A DNA stretch of 64,000 bases from Christiangramia portivictoriae DSM 23547 (GCF_000423045.1 NZ_KE383971.1:258092-322091); one strand, 5' to 3'. Shown: positions 8,110 through 15,781, counted from the first letter of the stretch. The notes: generated from the letters alone by a model not told the origin. Made by a program: numbers and translations.

Positions 8110-8625
8110 CTAATCTGTAAAACTTTTAAAATTCATGCGTTTGGCTAAGATCAGGTAATTCTTGAGAAGTCTGTTAATTCGCGCTTTACCTTCAGGATTA
8201 GTGCTGTGAGAAGACCATTGCGGTGGTAGCAGTTGATGATTATAGCAATAATCGATCAGTACTTCGGCACAATCAAAGCCATTGAATGAATTGCTTAAAT
8301 CGTAATCAAAACAAATTGCATCTGGCAATCCATTTGTATGGATCCAGGTTTGAAATTCATTGATCTCTTTCAGCCATATAATATTGACATCACGGCCAAT
8401 GGGACTGAACGCCAGCCAATCCATTTTTTTCTCAAGGGGATTGATTCGGTCATCCAACCATATTAGCGTTTTACGATGAGCCTTTCTGTTTTTTTTAATA
8501 GCAACTGAGACTGATTCTTTTAGAAAAGCTGGTCTATTCAAAGTAAAGAGATTCTGCGACCCAATTGAAAATAAGTCTTTCAGGTTCAAAAGATTCCGAA
8601 GAATATGACTGTGGTAAGCTTTCAT
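8110..8625 (-). CDS. cyclic-phosphate-processing receiver domain (cREC) protein
   Basis: A 171-residue protein from the ATG at 8625; a TTG at 8640 gives five more residues. The C-terminal 115 residues match the cREC pattern: TLIWLDDRINP at the first strand (the LDD acidic pair), DAICFDYDL in the centre, then NGFDCAEVLIDYC and PPQWSSHSTNPEGKARINRLLKNY with the conserved His-Ser-x-Asn-Pro. cREC proteins are receiver-fold derivatives predicted to process cyclic phosphates, from genome-context studies of RNA repair and conflict systems. The first 55 residues are basic and unassigned. No RNA ligase, kinase or toxin gene lies beside it; the upstream neighbour is a 59-aa membrane peptide. Confidence 0.75.
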   Translation of the reverse strand: MKAYHSHILRNLLNLKDLFSIGSQNLFTLNRPAFLKESVSVAIKKNRKAHRKTLIWLDDRINPLEKKMDWLAFSPIGRDVNIIWLKEINEFQTWIHTNGLPDAICFDYDLSNSFNGFDCAEVLIDYCYNHQLLPPQWSSHSTNPEGKARINRLLKNYLILAKRMNFKSFTD

Positions 8626-8695
8626 TAAAAAATATCTCAAAGGTTGGTGAATTTAAAAACAGAGCAGACTATAGTAAAATGAACCCGGGGATCTC

Positions 8696-8875
8696 CTAAA
8701 TTTTTTGAATTCGCACCACGAGAAAAATGAATAGCATGAAAATGGCGCCAATAAACAATACGGTATACAGGTTTTCTTCCCAAATGCGATAATAGAAATC
8801 CTGATGTAGATAAATTGACCTGCATAGAACTGCAGCGATCACTAAACACAAGCTCTTGTAAAATTTACTTTTCAT
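8696..8875 (-). CDS. 59-aa membrane peptide, function unknown
   Basis: An ATG-initiated frame starting MKSKFYKSLCLVIAAVL with two hydrophobic segments, one at the N terminus and one near the C terminus (ENLYTVLFIGAIFMLFIFLVV), followed by a basic tail. An in-frame upstream ATG at 8911 would add 12 residues with a less natural start. It precedes the cREC gene by 70 bases on the same strand and may be co-transcribed. An overlapping frame (8637-8849) looks non-coding. Composition supports a real small membrane protein, but only weakly. Confidence 0.45.
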   Translation of the reverse strand: MKSKFYKSLCLVIAAVLCRSIYLHQDFYYRIWEENLYTVLFIGAIFMLFIFLVVRIQKI

Positions 8876-8999
8876 AATATTGATCTTTAAAAAACCAGAT
8901 AGCCCGCGCATTAATAGTGCTGAAAATTAACTTCTTCTCTAAACCCTACGAGAAGAAAATGGCGAAGACTATCTGGACCAACTAGGTTTGTTGAATTAA

Positions 9000-9422
9000 T
9001 TAATCTAAAAACTTTTCAATCCCATCCTTCAAAAAGCAGAAGGCTGAATATTTTATATTCCGCACCTCCTTCAGGTGCTTTTCAATCTTTTTACGTAAAA
9101 CGATATGAGCATTAATAAAAGCATGGTCACACTGTATATCATCACATTCATTCATTTCATCCAGCCTGGGAAGAAATTTCTGACAGGTTTTCAAAATACC
9201 GTGATTTACCTCCCTTAGATCCTGGAATTGATTGAAGAGATATTCAGCATCAACACGATTTACCTTTGTTCTTTTAATAAGTGAAGAATTAAAAATATCC
9301 AGGTAAAATTCAATTTCCTGAGCCACAAAATCCAGTTCGAGTTTCCATTGCCTAACCTCATTTTGAAGCCTGATTGTTTCTATCTCCTCTTCACTGTGGT
9401 GTTCCTGAATGTTGCTTATCAT
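9000..9422 (-). CDS. helical protein downstream of the Rnk/GreA-like gene, function unknown
   Basis: A 140-residue, charged, largely helical protein with coiled-coil-like heptads in two stretches (EEEIETIRLQNEVRQWKLEL and the C-terminal HIVLRKKIEKHLKEVRNIKY). It has no signal peptide or membrane segment. Its ATG at 9422 lies 32 bases inside the 3' end of the upstream Rnk/GreA-like gene, which points to translational coupling and shared transcription. A Cys-containing patch (CDDIQCDHAFINAH) in the centre could bind metal, but this is only a composition remark. No family recognised. Confidence 0.65.
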   Translation of the reverse strand: MISNIQEHHSEEEIETIRLQNEVRQWKLELDFVAQEIEFYLDIFNSSLIKRTKVNRVDAEYLFNQFQDLREVNHGILKTCQKFLPRLDEMNECDDIQCDHAFINAHIVLRKKIEKHLKEVRNIKYSAFCFLKDGIEKFLD

Positions 9423-9834
9423 AGTTCATATTCATTAATCCTGATTCTATTTGTTTTACTTCCTGGATATGTATGTGACTTTCTCCAAGTGGAAAGGTCC
9501 AGGTAATGTTGTCTCCCTTTGCGTATCCAAAAAGCGCAAGTCCCATGGGAGCCAGAACAGAGATCCTGTTCTTACGCAAATCACCTTTGTCTGGAGTCAC
9601 GATCTGGTAGGTTCTTTCTACTGAGTAGGCAGTTTTAATACTTACAAACGAATTCAGTCGAATCACATCTGCAGGCATCTTAGCATTGCTTACCACGTTT
9701 GCACTTTTGAGCTCCTCATTCAATTTATGGATCGATGCTTTGTACGAGGTATCTTTGTAGTATTTGGCCAGCGACATGATTTGTTTTAGAAAATCATATT
9801 CCTTTTTCTCAATTATTAATTCTCCGTATTTCAT
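9391..9834 (-). CDS. GreA/GreB-family factor of the Rnk type
   Basis: A 147-residue protein with a short N-terminal helical hairpin (about residues 1-50) and a GreA/GreB C-terminal domain (about 52-130), recognisable from APMGLALFGYAKGDNITW followed by HIHIQEVKQIE. The N-terminal arm is shorter than in GreA and lacks the acidic tip, as in Rnk, which binds RNA polymerase without stimulating transcript cleavage. Cytosolic, acting at RNA polymerase. It follows the glutamate dehydrogenase gene by 26 bases and overlaps the next gene by 32, so it sits inside a four-gene minus-strand unit. Whether it acts as Rnk or as a GreA relative is not decided. Confidence 0.8.
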   Translation of the reverse strand: MKYGELIIEKKEYDFLKQIMSLAKYYKDTSYKASIHKLNEELKSANVVSNAKMPADVIRLNSFVSIKTAYSVERTYQIVTPDKGDLRKNRISVLAPMGLALFGYAKGDNITWTFPLGESHIHIQEVKQIESGLMNMNYDKQHSGTPQ

Positions 9835-9860
9835 TTCTTACTTATTTAATTGCAGTCCTA

Positions 9861-11141
9861 TTAAGGAAAAATCCCTCTTTGTTTGTAGGCCGTTTCTACT
9901 CTGGAAATAGCCAGGATAAATGCCGCTGTTCTCCAGTCCACCTCACGCTTATTTACTTCATTATGGATCTTATGAAAGTTTTCGGTTAATTTCTTCTGGA
10001 TCTTGGCCATCACCTCATCCAGCTGCCATAACTCTCCGTTTCTATTCTGAAGCCATTCAAAATAACTTCCAATTACACCACCAGAGTTGCAGAAAATATC
10101 AGGAATGATCTTCACTCCATTTTGAAGCAGAATTTTTTCACCCTCTTTATCTGTAGGTCCGTTGGCTCCTTCAGCAACGATCGAAGCTTTGATTTTAAAG
10201 GCATTTTCAGCAGTGATCTGGTTCCCCAGAGCTGCAGGAATGACGATGTCGCAATCCAGCCCGAAGAATTCATCAGCGTCTATTTCCGTAGCGCCATCGA
10301 ATCCTTTTATCGATCCTTTTCTGGGTTCACAATGCTGAGCCAAAGCTTCAGTATCTATTCCATCTTCGTTGTATACTGTCGCGTGCGCATCCTGAACAGC
10401 TATTAGCTTTGCGCCATCCTGAGATAAAAAGTGGGATGCCCAGTAGCCTACATTTCCAAATCCCTGTACGATGAATCTTTTATCTTTTAGATCTTGCTGT
10501 TCGGTTTCCAGCAATAACTTAATGGATAGATATACCCCAAACCCGGTTGCACGATCACGACCTTCCAGACCTCCTGCTCCTACGGGTTTTCCGGTCACTA
10601 CATGTTGATTATGTGAACGTTCTGAAGATGAAATGGTAGACATATAGGTGTCTACGATCCAGGCCATGGTCTGCGGATTGGTATTTACATCTGGCGCAGG
10701 GATGTCATGTTCCGGTCCAATGTTTTCGCCCAGAGCATAGGTGAATCTACGGGTAATGCGTTCCAGCTCTGAATCGGAATAATTTCGAGGATCTATCTGA
10801 ATACCTCCTTTTGCGCCACCGAATGGTAGTCCGGCGAGGGAAGTTTTCCAGGTCATCCACATCGCAAGTGCCTTGGCAGCATCAATATCTACCGTATCGT
10901 GGTATCGAAGTCCGCCTTTGTAAGGTCCTAATGCATTATTATGTTGAACACGGTATCCGGTAAAAACCTCCACTTTGCCATTGTCCATTTTAACTGGAAA
11001 ATGAACAATGATTTCATTATTGGTAATACCCAGGATCTTTCTGATATTTGGGTTCAAATCTATCATATCTGCCGTATTGTTGAACTGGTTCATTACGGTC
11101 TCGTACATAGATTGTTTAATCACTTTTTTAGTGTTTATCAT
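9861..11141 (-). CDS. gdhA: glutamate dehydrogenase (Glu/Leu/Phe/Val family)
   Basis: Interconverts glutamate and 2-oxoglutarate plus ammonia with NAD(P). The 426-residue length is that of the hexameric ~420-aa class. The glutamate-site segment includes GPYKGGLRY (72-80) and catalytic Lys111 in GGAKGGIQIDP; the Rossmann cofactor motif is VQGFGNVGYW. PAPDVNTNPQTMAW is another family hallmark. It is preceded by a 53-aa Cys-rich gene with only 6 bases between them and followed by the Rnk-like gene, so all are probably one operon. A second family member at 55972 is the shorter leucine dehydrogenase type. Cofactor specificity is not called; the symbol is given by class. Confidence 0.92.
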   Translation of the reverse strand: MINTKKVIKQSMYETVMNQFNNTADMIDLNPNIRKILGITNNEIIVHFPVKMDNGKVEVFTGYRVQHNNALGPYKGGLRYHDTVDIDAAKALAMWMTWKTSLAGLPFGGAKGGIQIDPRNYSDSELERITRRFTYALGENIGPEHDIPAPDVNTNPQTMAWIVDTYMSTISSSERSHNQHVVTGKPVGAGGLEGRDRATGFGVYLSIKLLLETEQQDLKDKRFIVQGFGNVGYWASHFLSQDGAKLIAVQDAHATVYNEDGIDTEALAQHCEPRKGSIKGFDGATEIDADEFFGLDCDIVIPAALGNQITAENAFKIKASIVAEGANGPTDKEGEKILLQNGVKIIPDIFCNSGGVIGSYFEWLQNRNGELWQLDEVMAKIQKKLTENFHKIHNEVNKREVDWRTAAFILAISRVETAYKQRGIFP

Positions 11142-11147
11142 TTTGTA

Positions 11148-11309
11148 TTATTGAAAGTGTTCACAATGAAATTTTCTGTCCTCTTTCCAGGTACAGGTTC
11201 TGCGATTGTCGCAGTTGAAGCATAAGCCTTTGAGCATTTCCTGGGTGATACCTTCAGGATGCTCCCTATTTGGAATAGTGACTTTAGCTATTTCCTTAAT
11301 CAAATTCAT
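11148..11309 (-). CDS. 53-aa Cys-rich small protein upstream of glutamate dehydrogenase
   Basis: Read directly from the minus strand: ATG at 11309 to TAA at 11150-11148, 53 residues. It starts MNLIKEIAKVTIPNREHPEG and ends with four cysteines and two histidines in the pattern GLCFNCDNRRTC, a nine-residue basic stretch, then HCEHFQ. A CxxC-x5-C-x9-C arrangement with flanking His is typical of small zinc- or metal-binding proteins, and I recall similar short proteins ending CEHF/CEEF in many bacteria. Stop and gdhA start are 6 bases apart, which suggests coupling. Function unknown. It could be a redox- or metal-responsive partner, but nothing here proves it. Confidence 0.65.
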   Translation of the reverse strand: MNLIKEIAKVTIPNREHPEGITQEMLKGLCFNCDNRRTCTWKEDRKFHCEHFQ

Positions 11310-11498
11310 TCGGTCATAGATTTAATTTTTTCTGATTACAGAAAGTCAAAACCTATGCCCGTGCTAAGAATATTTCACAAAATAAAATTTATACTACTGA
11401 TAACCAGTAACTTATATAATAAAAGAATAATTATAACTCTATTTAAATCGAGGAGAAGCGCCCCGGCTGGGAAGAAACGTACCGGTACTATTTGATCG

Positions 11499-12821
11499 TT
11501 AGTTTAGCTTTTTTCGAAGTGTTTTACGATCGATTTGCAGAATTTCGGCTGCTTTGGTTTTATTATTATCCACACTGGCCATGATTTTAAGAATATGTTC
11601 CATTTCCACTTCCTTCAAAGATTTTGAAGTAGAATTATGGTCTGGGACCGGGTATTTGAGATGATCTGGAAGTTGTTCTAAATCGATACAGTCTTCGCTC
11701 ATAATAATAGCTCTTTGAACCACATTTTCCAGTTCACGCACATTTCCAGGCCAGTTATATCTTTCCAGTATTTCCAGGGCTTTTGGAGTGAATTCTATTC
11801 GTGGTCTGGCATATTCTGAAGCATATTTTCGAAGAAAATTCTTAGCGAGTAGCGCGATATCACTCTTATGGTCCCGAAGTGGAGGGGTTTCGATATTCAC
11901 AACATTTAGCCTGTAATAGAGATCTTCTCTAAAACTTCCTTTTTCAACCATCTGTAGGAGGTCACTATTTGTTGCAGCGACTATGCGGAGTTCTATTTTT
12001 TTAGCTTTCTGTTCTCCAATTCTCCGAACTTCTTTCTCCTGAAGTACTCTCAATAATCGTGTTTGAACAGTTAATGGAGCAGTGCCAATTTCATCCAGGA
12101 AGATTGTACCACCGGCAGCAGCCTGGAAAAAACCGGGTCGATCCTCATTCGCTCCTGTAAATGCTCCTTTCCTATAACCAAAAAGTTCGGCTTCCAGAAG
12201 TTCTCCCGGGATAGCACCACAGTTAACAGCGATAAAAGGGTTTGCAGCAAAGGAACCTTTATAGTGAATAGCTCGTGCAACCAGTTCTTTACCCGTCCCG
12301 CTTTCGCCCTGAATTAATACGGTGGCGCGGTTATTCTTAACCCGTTCTATGAGATCAATAAGTTGTTCGATCTTTTCTGAATTACCTACAATTCCGGCAT
12401 AAGCTGTTGCTTTGTTAGTGGATGCAATTGGGACTTCAGAATTCTGGGATTTTTTAGGAAGTGATTTCTCTACAGATTGTTTTAATTCTTCCGCAGTAAA
12501 TGGTTTTACGATATAATCCAGTGCACCAGATCTCATGGCATTCAATGCGCCGTCCATGGAAGGGTATCCGGTGATGACCAGCTTCGGAACTTTGGGAAAA
12601 TGTTCTTCTACATATTTTATGAGTTCCATTCCACCAATACCAGGCATTTGCAGATCGGTAATTAGAAGATCCACAGCATTGAACTTTAGAATATCGATCG
12701 CTTCCTTTACTGAAGCCGCCTTGTAAGAGTGAAAGTGTTGCTCCTGAAGTTGACGTTGTACTAATTCAAGCATGTCATAATCATCATCAACTATGAGAAT
12801 ATTAGCCTTTTTTAGCAGCAT
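11499..12821 (-). CDS. sigma-54-dependent response regulator (NtrC family)
   Basis: A 440-residue activator with three domains. The receiver (about 5-120) has Asp56 as phospho-acceptor in ITDLQMP, Thr84 and Lys106. The AAA+ domain (about 140-375) has Walker A GESGTGKE at 172-179, the sigma-54 contact loop GAFTGA at 219-224 and Walker B region GGTIFLDEIG. A Fis-type helix-turn-helix closes the protein (NNKTKAAEILQIDRKTLRKKL). It therefore remodels RNA polymerase-sigma-54 at unknown targets. It starts 3 bases after the histidine kinase stop, so the two form a two-component pair. No sigma-54 (-24/-12) promoter was recognised nearby. Confidence 0.95.
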   Translation of the reverse strand: MLLKKANILIVDDDYDMLELVQRQLQEQHFHSYKAASVKEAIDILKFNAVDLLITDLQMPGIGGMELIKYVEEHFPKVPKLVITGYPSMDGALNAMRSGALDYIVKPFTAEELKQSVEKSLPKKSQNSEVPIASTNKATAYAGIVGNSEKIEQLIDLIERVKNNRATVLIQGESGTGKELVARAIHYKGSFAANPFIAVNCGAIPGELLEAELFGYRKGAFTGANEDRPGFFQAAAGGTIFLDEIGTAPLTVQTRLLRVLQEKEVRRIGEQKAKKIELRIVAATNSDLLQMVEKGSFREDLYYRLNVVNIETPPLRDHKSDIALLAKNFLRKYASEYARPRIEFTPKALEILERYNWPGNVRELENVVQRAIIMSEDCIDLEQLPDHLKYPVPDHNSTSKSLKEVEMEHILKIMASVDNNKTKAAEILQIDRKTLRKKLN

Positions 12822-12824
12822 AAC

Positions 12825-13922
12825 TTACATTTTTAGAGGTAGCTTAATTTGAAAAACAGTTCCTGTAGGTTTATTATCAAAATTAATGATTTCTCCGCGA
12901 TGACTTTTAATAATTCCATGAACTACACTAAGTCCTAACCCTGAACCTTCTCCTACAGGCTTTGTAGTGAAAAATGGTTCGTAGATCCTGGCATTTAGAT
13001 CGGCTGGAATACCAGGGCCCTGGTCTTCAATTTCCAATAAAAAATGGGAATCCGTGTTGGTTACTTGAATAGAGATGAGGCTTTTTTTAGGGGAAGCGTA
13101 AATAGCATTAATAAGCAGATTAAAAAGTACCTGGGTAAACTGAATCGTGTCAATTTGAGCTTCCAGATCGGGATTGTCAATTTTAAATTTATAACTAACC
13201 TCTGCTTTGTAAAAATTTTGAGATAGTAATTTCAATGCCTGGTCAATGATTGGTTTGATCTGAACGAACTCTTGATGCTGCGGCATTTCACAAGCAAAGA
13301 ACATTAATTTTTTTACAATTTCGCGAGAATAAATAGCTGCTTTAATGATCTTGCCTGTGTCTTTTCCGGTTTGGTTTTCCTGAGTTTTTGATTTGATCAA
13401 TTCCGCAAAACCCAGAATATTTCCAAGAGGTGTATTTAGTTCATGGGCAATCCCCGCAGTTATTTCTCCTAAAATGGAAAGTCGGTCATTTCGCTCTGCA
13501 CTTCTTTTTAAAAGTTCTTCCTTTCTGGTGATTTCTCTGCGTTCAAAAAATTCACTAATCTCGATCGATATTTTGTTTAAAAGCTTTTGTTCTTCTTCCA
13601 GAAAGTATGCGCTTTTTAGCTTCTCAGTATCATAATATACCTTGATTGATCCTTTGGTTTCATTGAAAAGGCTGATAAGGCTTTCCTGAACAATAGAACT
13701 TTCTGGAATATCTGAAGTTGAAATCTGAAGCTCATCTACTTTCAGCTCAACGATCGCATGGTTTGGGTAGAACCAGGCTTTCTTTGTAATCTCACAAATT
13801 TCTTCCATCGTGTTATCAACTGAATCTGAATGTTTACGAATCGCGGAGGAAACCTCGTAAAGGCAGGACAGTTCCTTGATACGTTCTTCGAGTTTTTTAG
13901 ATAAGGAGATTTCTTTCGGCAT
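12825..13922 (-). CDS. soluble sensor histidine kinase
   Basis: A 365-residue kinase with no membrane segment or signal peptide, so it senses a cytosolic cue. The N-terminal ~130 residues look GAF-like. The HisKA helix has phospho-acceptor His160 in GIAHELNTPLGNILGF, typical of NtrB-like kinases paired with sigma-54 activators. ATP-binding boxes follow: NLLINAIYASP (N box), DQGPGIP (G1) and GSGLGLSVVHGII (G2). It is the first gene of a two-gene unit with the response regulator. Nothing in the sequence names the signal. Nitrogen sensing is possible, given the neighbouring gdh operon, but that is position only. Confidence 0.93.
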   Translation of the reverse strand: MPKEISLSKKLEERIKELSCLYEVSSAIRKHSDSVDNTMEEICEITKKAWFYPNHAIVELKVDELQISTSDIPESSIVQESLISLFNETKGSIKVYYDTEKLKSAYFLEEEQKLLNKISIEISEFFERREITRKEELLKRSAERNDRLSILGEITAGIAHELNTPLGNILGFAELIKSKTQENQTGKDTGKIIKAAIYSREIVKKLMFFACEMPQHQEFVQIKPIIDQALKLLSQNFYKAEVSYKFKIDNPDLEAQIDTIQFTQVLFNLLINAIYASPKKSLISIQVTNTDSHFLLEIEDQGPGIPADLNARIYEPFFTTKPVGEGSGLGLSVVHGIIKSHRGEIINFDNKPTGTVFQIKLPLKM

Positions 13923-14073
13923 TTATATAGGTTTTCGAACTGAATGATTCTAGCATTCCAAAATTTAGGGTTTACTTATGATGATTCCGCGATCGTTAAG
14001 GATCAAGAAATATTATATACTTAAACTGGGAATAATGCTTAAGTTAATTATTTTCTTTCAGGCCTTTTTGCGA

Positions 14074-14319
14074 TCAGCTATAAATATAATCCTCCCGCCA
14101 ACTTTGTGAAATGAACGTCGAGGCATTCTTGGAAATTTTTATCTGAGTAGGCGTGATGTTGTCTACTTGATTTTTCAGTAAGGAATATATTACTAATAGC
14201 GGATTTTCAGTTATGGAATCACGCATCAATATATAATCATTCTTGAACTCCTTGAAGTTGACCTGATAATAGTATTTAGAGAAGTTTTTCTTTCCTGACG
14301 GACCAGGTATTTTACACAT
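14074..14319 (-). CDS. short hypothetical protein
   Basis: An 81-residue frame from ATG 14319 (MCKIPGPSGKKNFSKYYYQV). The frame extends upstream to a TTG at 14361, but no ATG exists before the next stop. Composition is plausible for a small cytosolic protein (Lys, Asn and Tyr rich), with no motif I recognise. It lies alone between the two-component genes and a secreted-protein gene on the other strand. A 17-base palindrome lies just upstream at 14363-14379. It may be a remnant of a longer gene. Confidence 0.4.
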   Translation of the reverse strand: MCKIPGPSGKKNFSKYYYQVNFKEFKNDYILMRDSITENPLLVIYSLLKNQVDNITPTQIKISKNASTFISQSWREDYIYS

Positions 14320-14362
14320 AAATCCTGCTCGATAAAATTCGGCATGATTTGTTTGATTCAAA

Positions 14363-14379
14363 TCACAATGTTATTGTGA
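14363..14379. promoter_or_regulatory. 17-base palindrome TCACAATGTTATTGTGA
   Basis: Seven-base perfect arms (TCACAAT/ATTGTGA) around a GTT centre, between the divergent 81-aa and 190-aa genes. The arms could form either an operator or a hairpin. There is no flanking T-run, so an operator is the likelier reading. Confidence 0.35.
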
Positions 14380-14598
14380 GTGATTGTCGAGCTTGTTCTG
14401 TATTAAATTTACTTAACCGTATGTTTCCTTGTTAAGAGCCTGATTTATTGAAAGACTTAAACTTATTATCATTTGATTATTTAGTAAGTAATAGGTAATC
14501 CTATCACTTTAAATTGTCACCGGATCTGTAAATGATAATCCAAATCAAAAAAGAATTCATTAGTATACTTTTATTATTATTTTCAGGAAAATTTAATT

Positions 14599-15171
14599 AT
14601 GAGAACTTTTTTGATTCTAATTTTCTGTGCATTTGGCTCGATGGTCTATTCGCAAAATCGTTGTAAAGTTAGAGCAGATATTTCATACACTAGTTCGGAA
14701 AAAGAGTATAAAATCGAACTTGCCAGAAGGCAAAATGTCTCTAGTTTAATCGTATATAAGCTCTCTTCGGAAAGAAAAAGCTATAGTCTGCGTGATCAAA
14801 AAAGAGTAGATGAATTACGTGGAAAGTGGAATACTGCTGAAGAGCATAGAGAACTCGAAGAAATAAGAAATAGATATAAAATTTTTGATAAGGATTCTAT
14901 TTTAATCTCCAATAACAGTAAAACCATCCAATATTCTGACTCCCTATTATTTCACTTTGAAAAAATTCTGGACGAAAAGAAAGATCAACCAGTATATACC
15001 GATGCTATGTATGTAGAGATCTATGAAAATGGACTTCAAAAGTATAAAGTCTATAATCCTCAGACAGATATTTATTCAATCGTTTATTACTTTATTCAAT
15101 CGGCATTACAAGACTACTGGCAGAAGGTTTCAAAACCTATCTTAACAAAAGACTATACCTCCATTCATTAG
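14599..15171 (+). CDS. secreted hypothetical protein
   Basis: A 190-residue protein with a clear Sec signal peptide (MRTFLILIFCAFGSMVYSQ, cleavage near residue 18). The mature part is hydrophilic and rich in Lys, Glu, Tyr and Ser with no recognised domain; the stretch around residues 60-95 (DQKRVDELRGKWNTAEEHRE) is probably a charged helix. One Cys remains after cleavage. The gene is monocistronic, with 237 bases upstream. No family recognised. The stop is followed by hairpins oriented mainly for the opposite strand. Confidence 0.65.
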   Translation: MRTFLILIFCAFGSMVYSQNRCKVRADISYTSSEKEYKIELARRQNVSSLIVYKLSSERKSYSLRDQKRVDELRGKWNTAEEHRELEEIRNRYKIFDKDSILISNNSKTIQYSDSLLFHFEKILDEKKDQPVYTDAMYVEIYENGLQKYKVYNPQTDIYSIVYYFIQSALQDYWQKVSKPILTKDYTSIH

Positions 15172-15186
15172 TCACCTAAAAACAAA

Positions 15187-15217
15187 AAGCCCCGTAATCA
15201 TTGATGATTCGGGGCTA
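15187..15217 (-). terminator. strong hairpin terminator, minus-strand orientation
   Basis: AGCCCCG pairs with CGGGGCT and the stem continues with AATCAT/ATGATT after a one-base bulge. On the minus strand it is followed by TTTTTGTTTTT, so it terminates minus-strand transcription coming from the tmRNA side. On the plus strand it could act weakly for the secreted-protein gene. Confidence 0.75.
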
Positions 15218-15221
15218 TAGA

Positions 15222-15233
15222 GTGGAGTCGGAG
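15222..15233 (-). repeat. 12-base copy of the tmRNA 3' end
   Basis: GTGGAGTCGGAG here repeats exactly bases 15384-15395, which encode the 3' acceptor arm of the tmRNA. The two copies are direct repeats 162 bases apart. Such duplications at ssrA are what tyrosine-recombinase integration leaves behind, but no integrase is present and 12 bases is short. Confidence 0.4.
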
Positions 15234-15316
15234 TGGCTGGCTTCGCCTCAACCTTGTTCTCCCCATCCGGTAAATGCATCTGGCTGTCCTTTCAGTCCAG
15301 GTGTTTTAAAACAAAA

Positions 15317-15352
15317 AGATCTGCTCAGGTAAGTACCTGGCAGATCTTTTAA
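15317..15352 (-). terminator. ssrA: bidirectional terminator downstream of tmRNA
   Basis: AGATCTGC and AGGTA pair with TACCT and CAGATCT with a small internal mismatch. On the minus strand the stem is followed by TTTTTGTTTT, so this is the first terminator met by tmRNA transcription. The plus side also has a T-rich tail. Confidence 0.75.
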
Positions 15353-15384
15353 ATTTTAATCCGCAGCCCGGCTGCGTTTATTTG

Positions 15385-15781
15385 TGGAGTCGGAGGGATT
15401 CGAACCCTCGTCCAAACAAGCAATTCAGAAGCTTTCTACACGTTTAGTTTTCACTTGATTGTCGATGTAAAGCCGGCCGAAAACCACCAACTTTACACGT
15501 ATTCTCGATTAAGTTTCAGAAACTCATCAAGACCCTGAGCTTCCTATATTTACTTTATCGGTGCCTCTGTTGTGGATGCCGTAAATCAAGGCCTCCACGA
15601 GACATCTCGGCTCCCTGCCTTGCAGGGACTAAGTATAACCTACTGTAATTCGGTTACGCAGCCAAGGCGTAGTTATTCTCGCCGTTTGAAAAAGTGTGAA
15701 ACATGAGATTTAAGAGCTATATCCCGGCGCTCTACGTGCTTACAACTCAATTAGACTCGCTGTCAAAACCAAGTCGACCCC
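15385..15781 (-). ncRNA. ssrA: transfer-messenger RNA (tmRNA)
   Basis: Rescues stalled ribosomes and tags their products for proteolysis. The 5' end reads GGGGTCGACTTGGTTTTGAC (from 15781), the typical tmRNA opening, and the 3' end reads GGGTTCGAATCCCTCCGACT then CCA. The acceptor stem GGGGUCG/CGACUCC pairs fully with one G-U. After the discriminator A at 15385 the genome reads CAA, so the terminal CCA is not encoded as such and must be added. The tag frame lies at 15683-15654. The T arm with GGTTCGAATCC is plain. Transcription ends at the hairpins at 15317-15352 and 15187-15217. An overlapping plus-strand open frame at 15703-15999 is not a gene. Confidence 0.95.
15654..15683 (-). other. ssrA: tmRNA tag-peptide reading frame GENNYALAA
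   Basis: Within the tmRNA, codons GGC GAG AAT AAC TAC GCC TTG GCT GCG TAA encode GENNYALAA and stop. The resume codon is GGC, after CTTTTTCAAAC. The ALAA end is the normal ClpXP-type degron; the GENNYALAA form is usual for Flavobacteriaceae, from memory. Confidence 0.93.

Noticed and set aside
8637-8849. 70-aa minus-strand frame overlapping the 59-aa membrane peptide
   Set aside because: Same strand, other frame; low-quality composition, while the 59-aa frame has two plausible membrane helices and an ATG.
11335-11365. Possible sigma-54 promoter before the gdh unit (minus strand TTAGCACGGGCATAGG)
   Set aside because: The GG/GC doublets at -24 and -12 are both imperfect and the spacing is not convincing, despite the nearby NtrC-type regulator.
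15222-15303. Possible second tRNA-like or GIY-YIG gene remnant between the two terminators
   Set aside because: No cloverleaf can be formed and the short frames give no recognisable protein; only the 12-base tmRNA repeat is supported.
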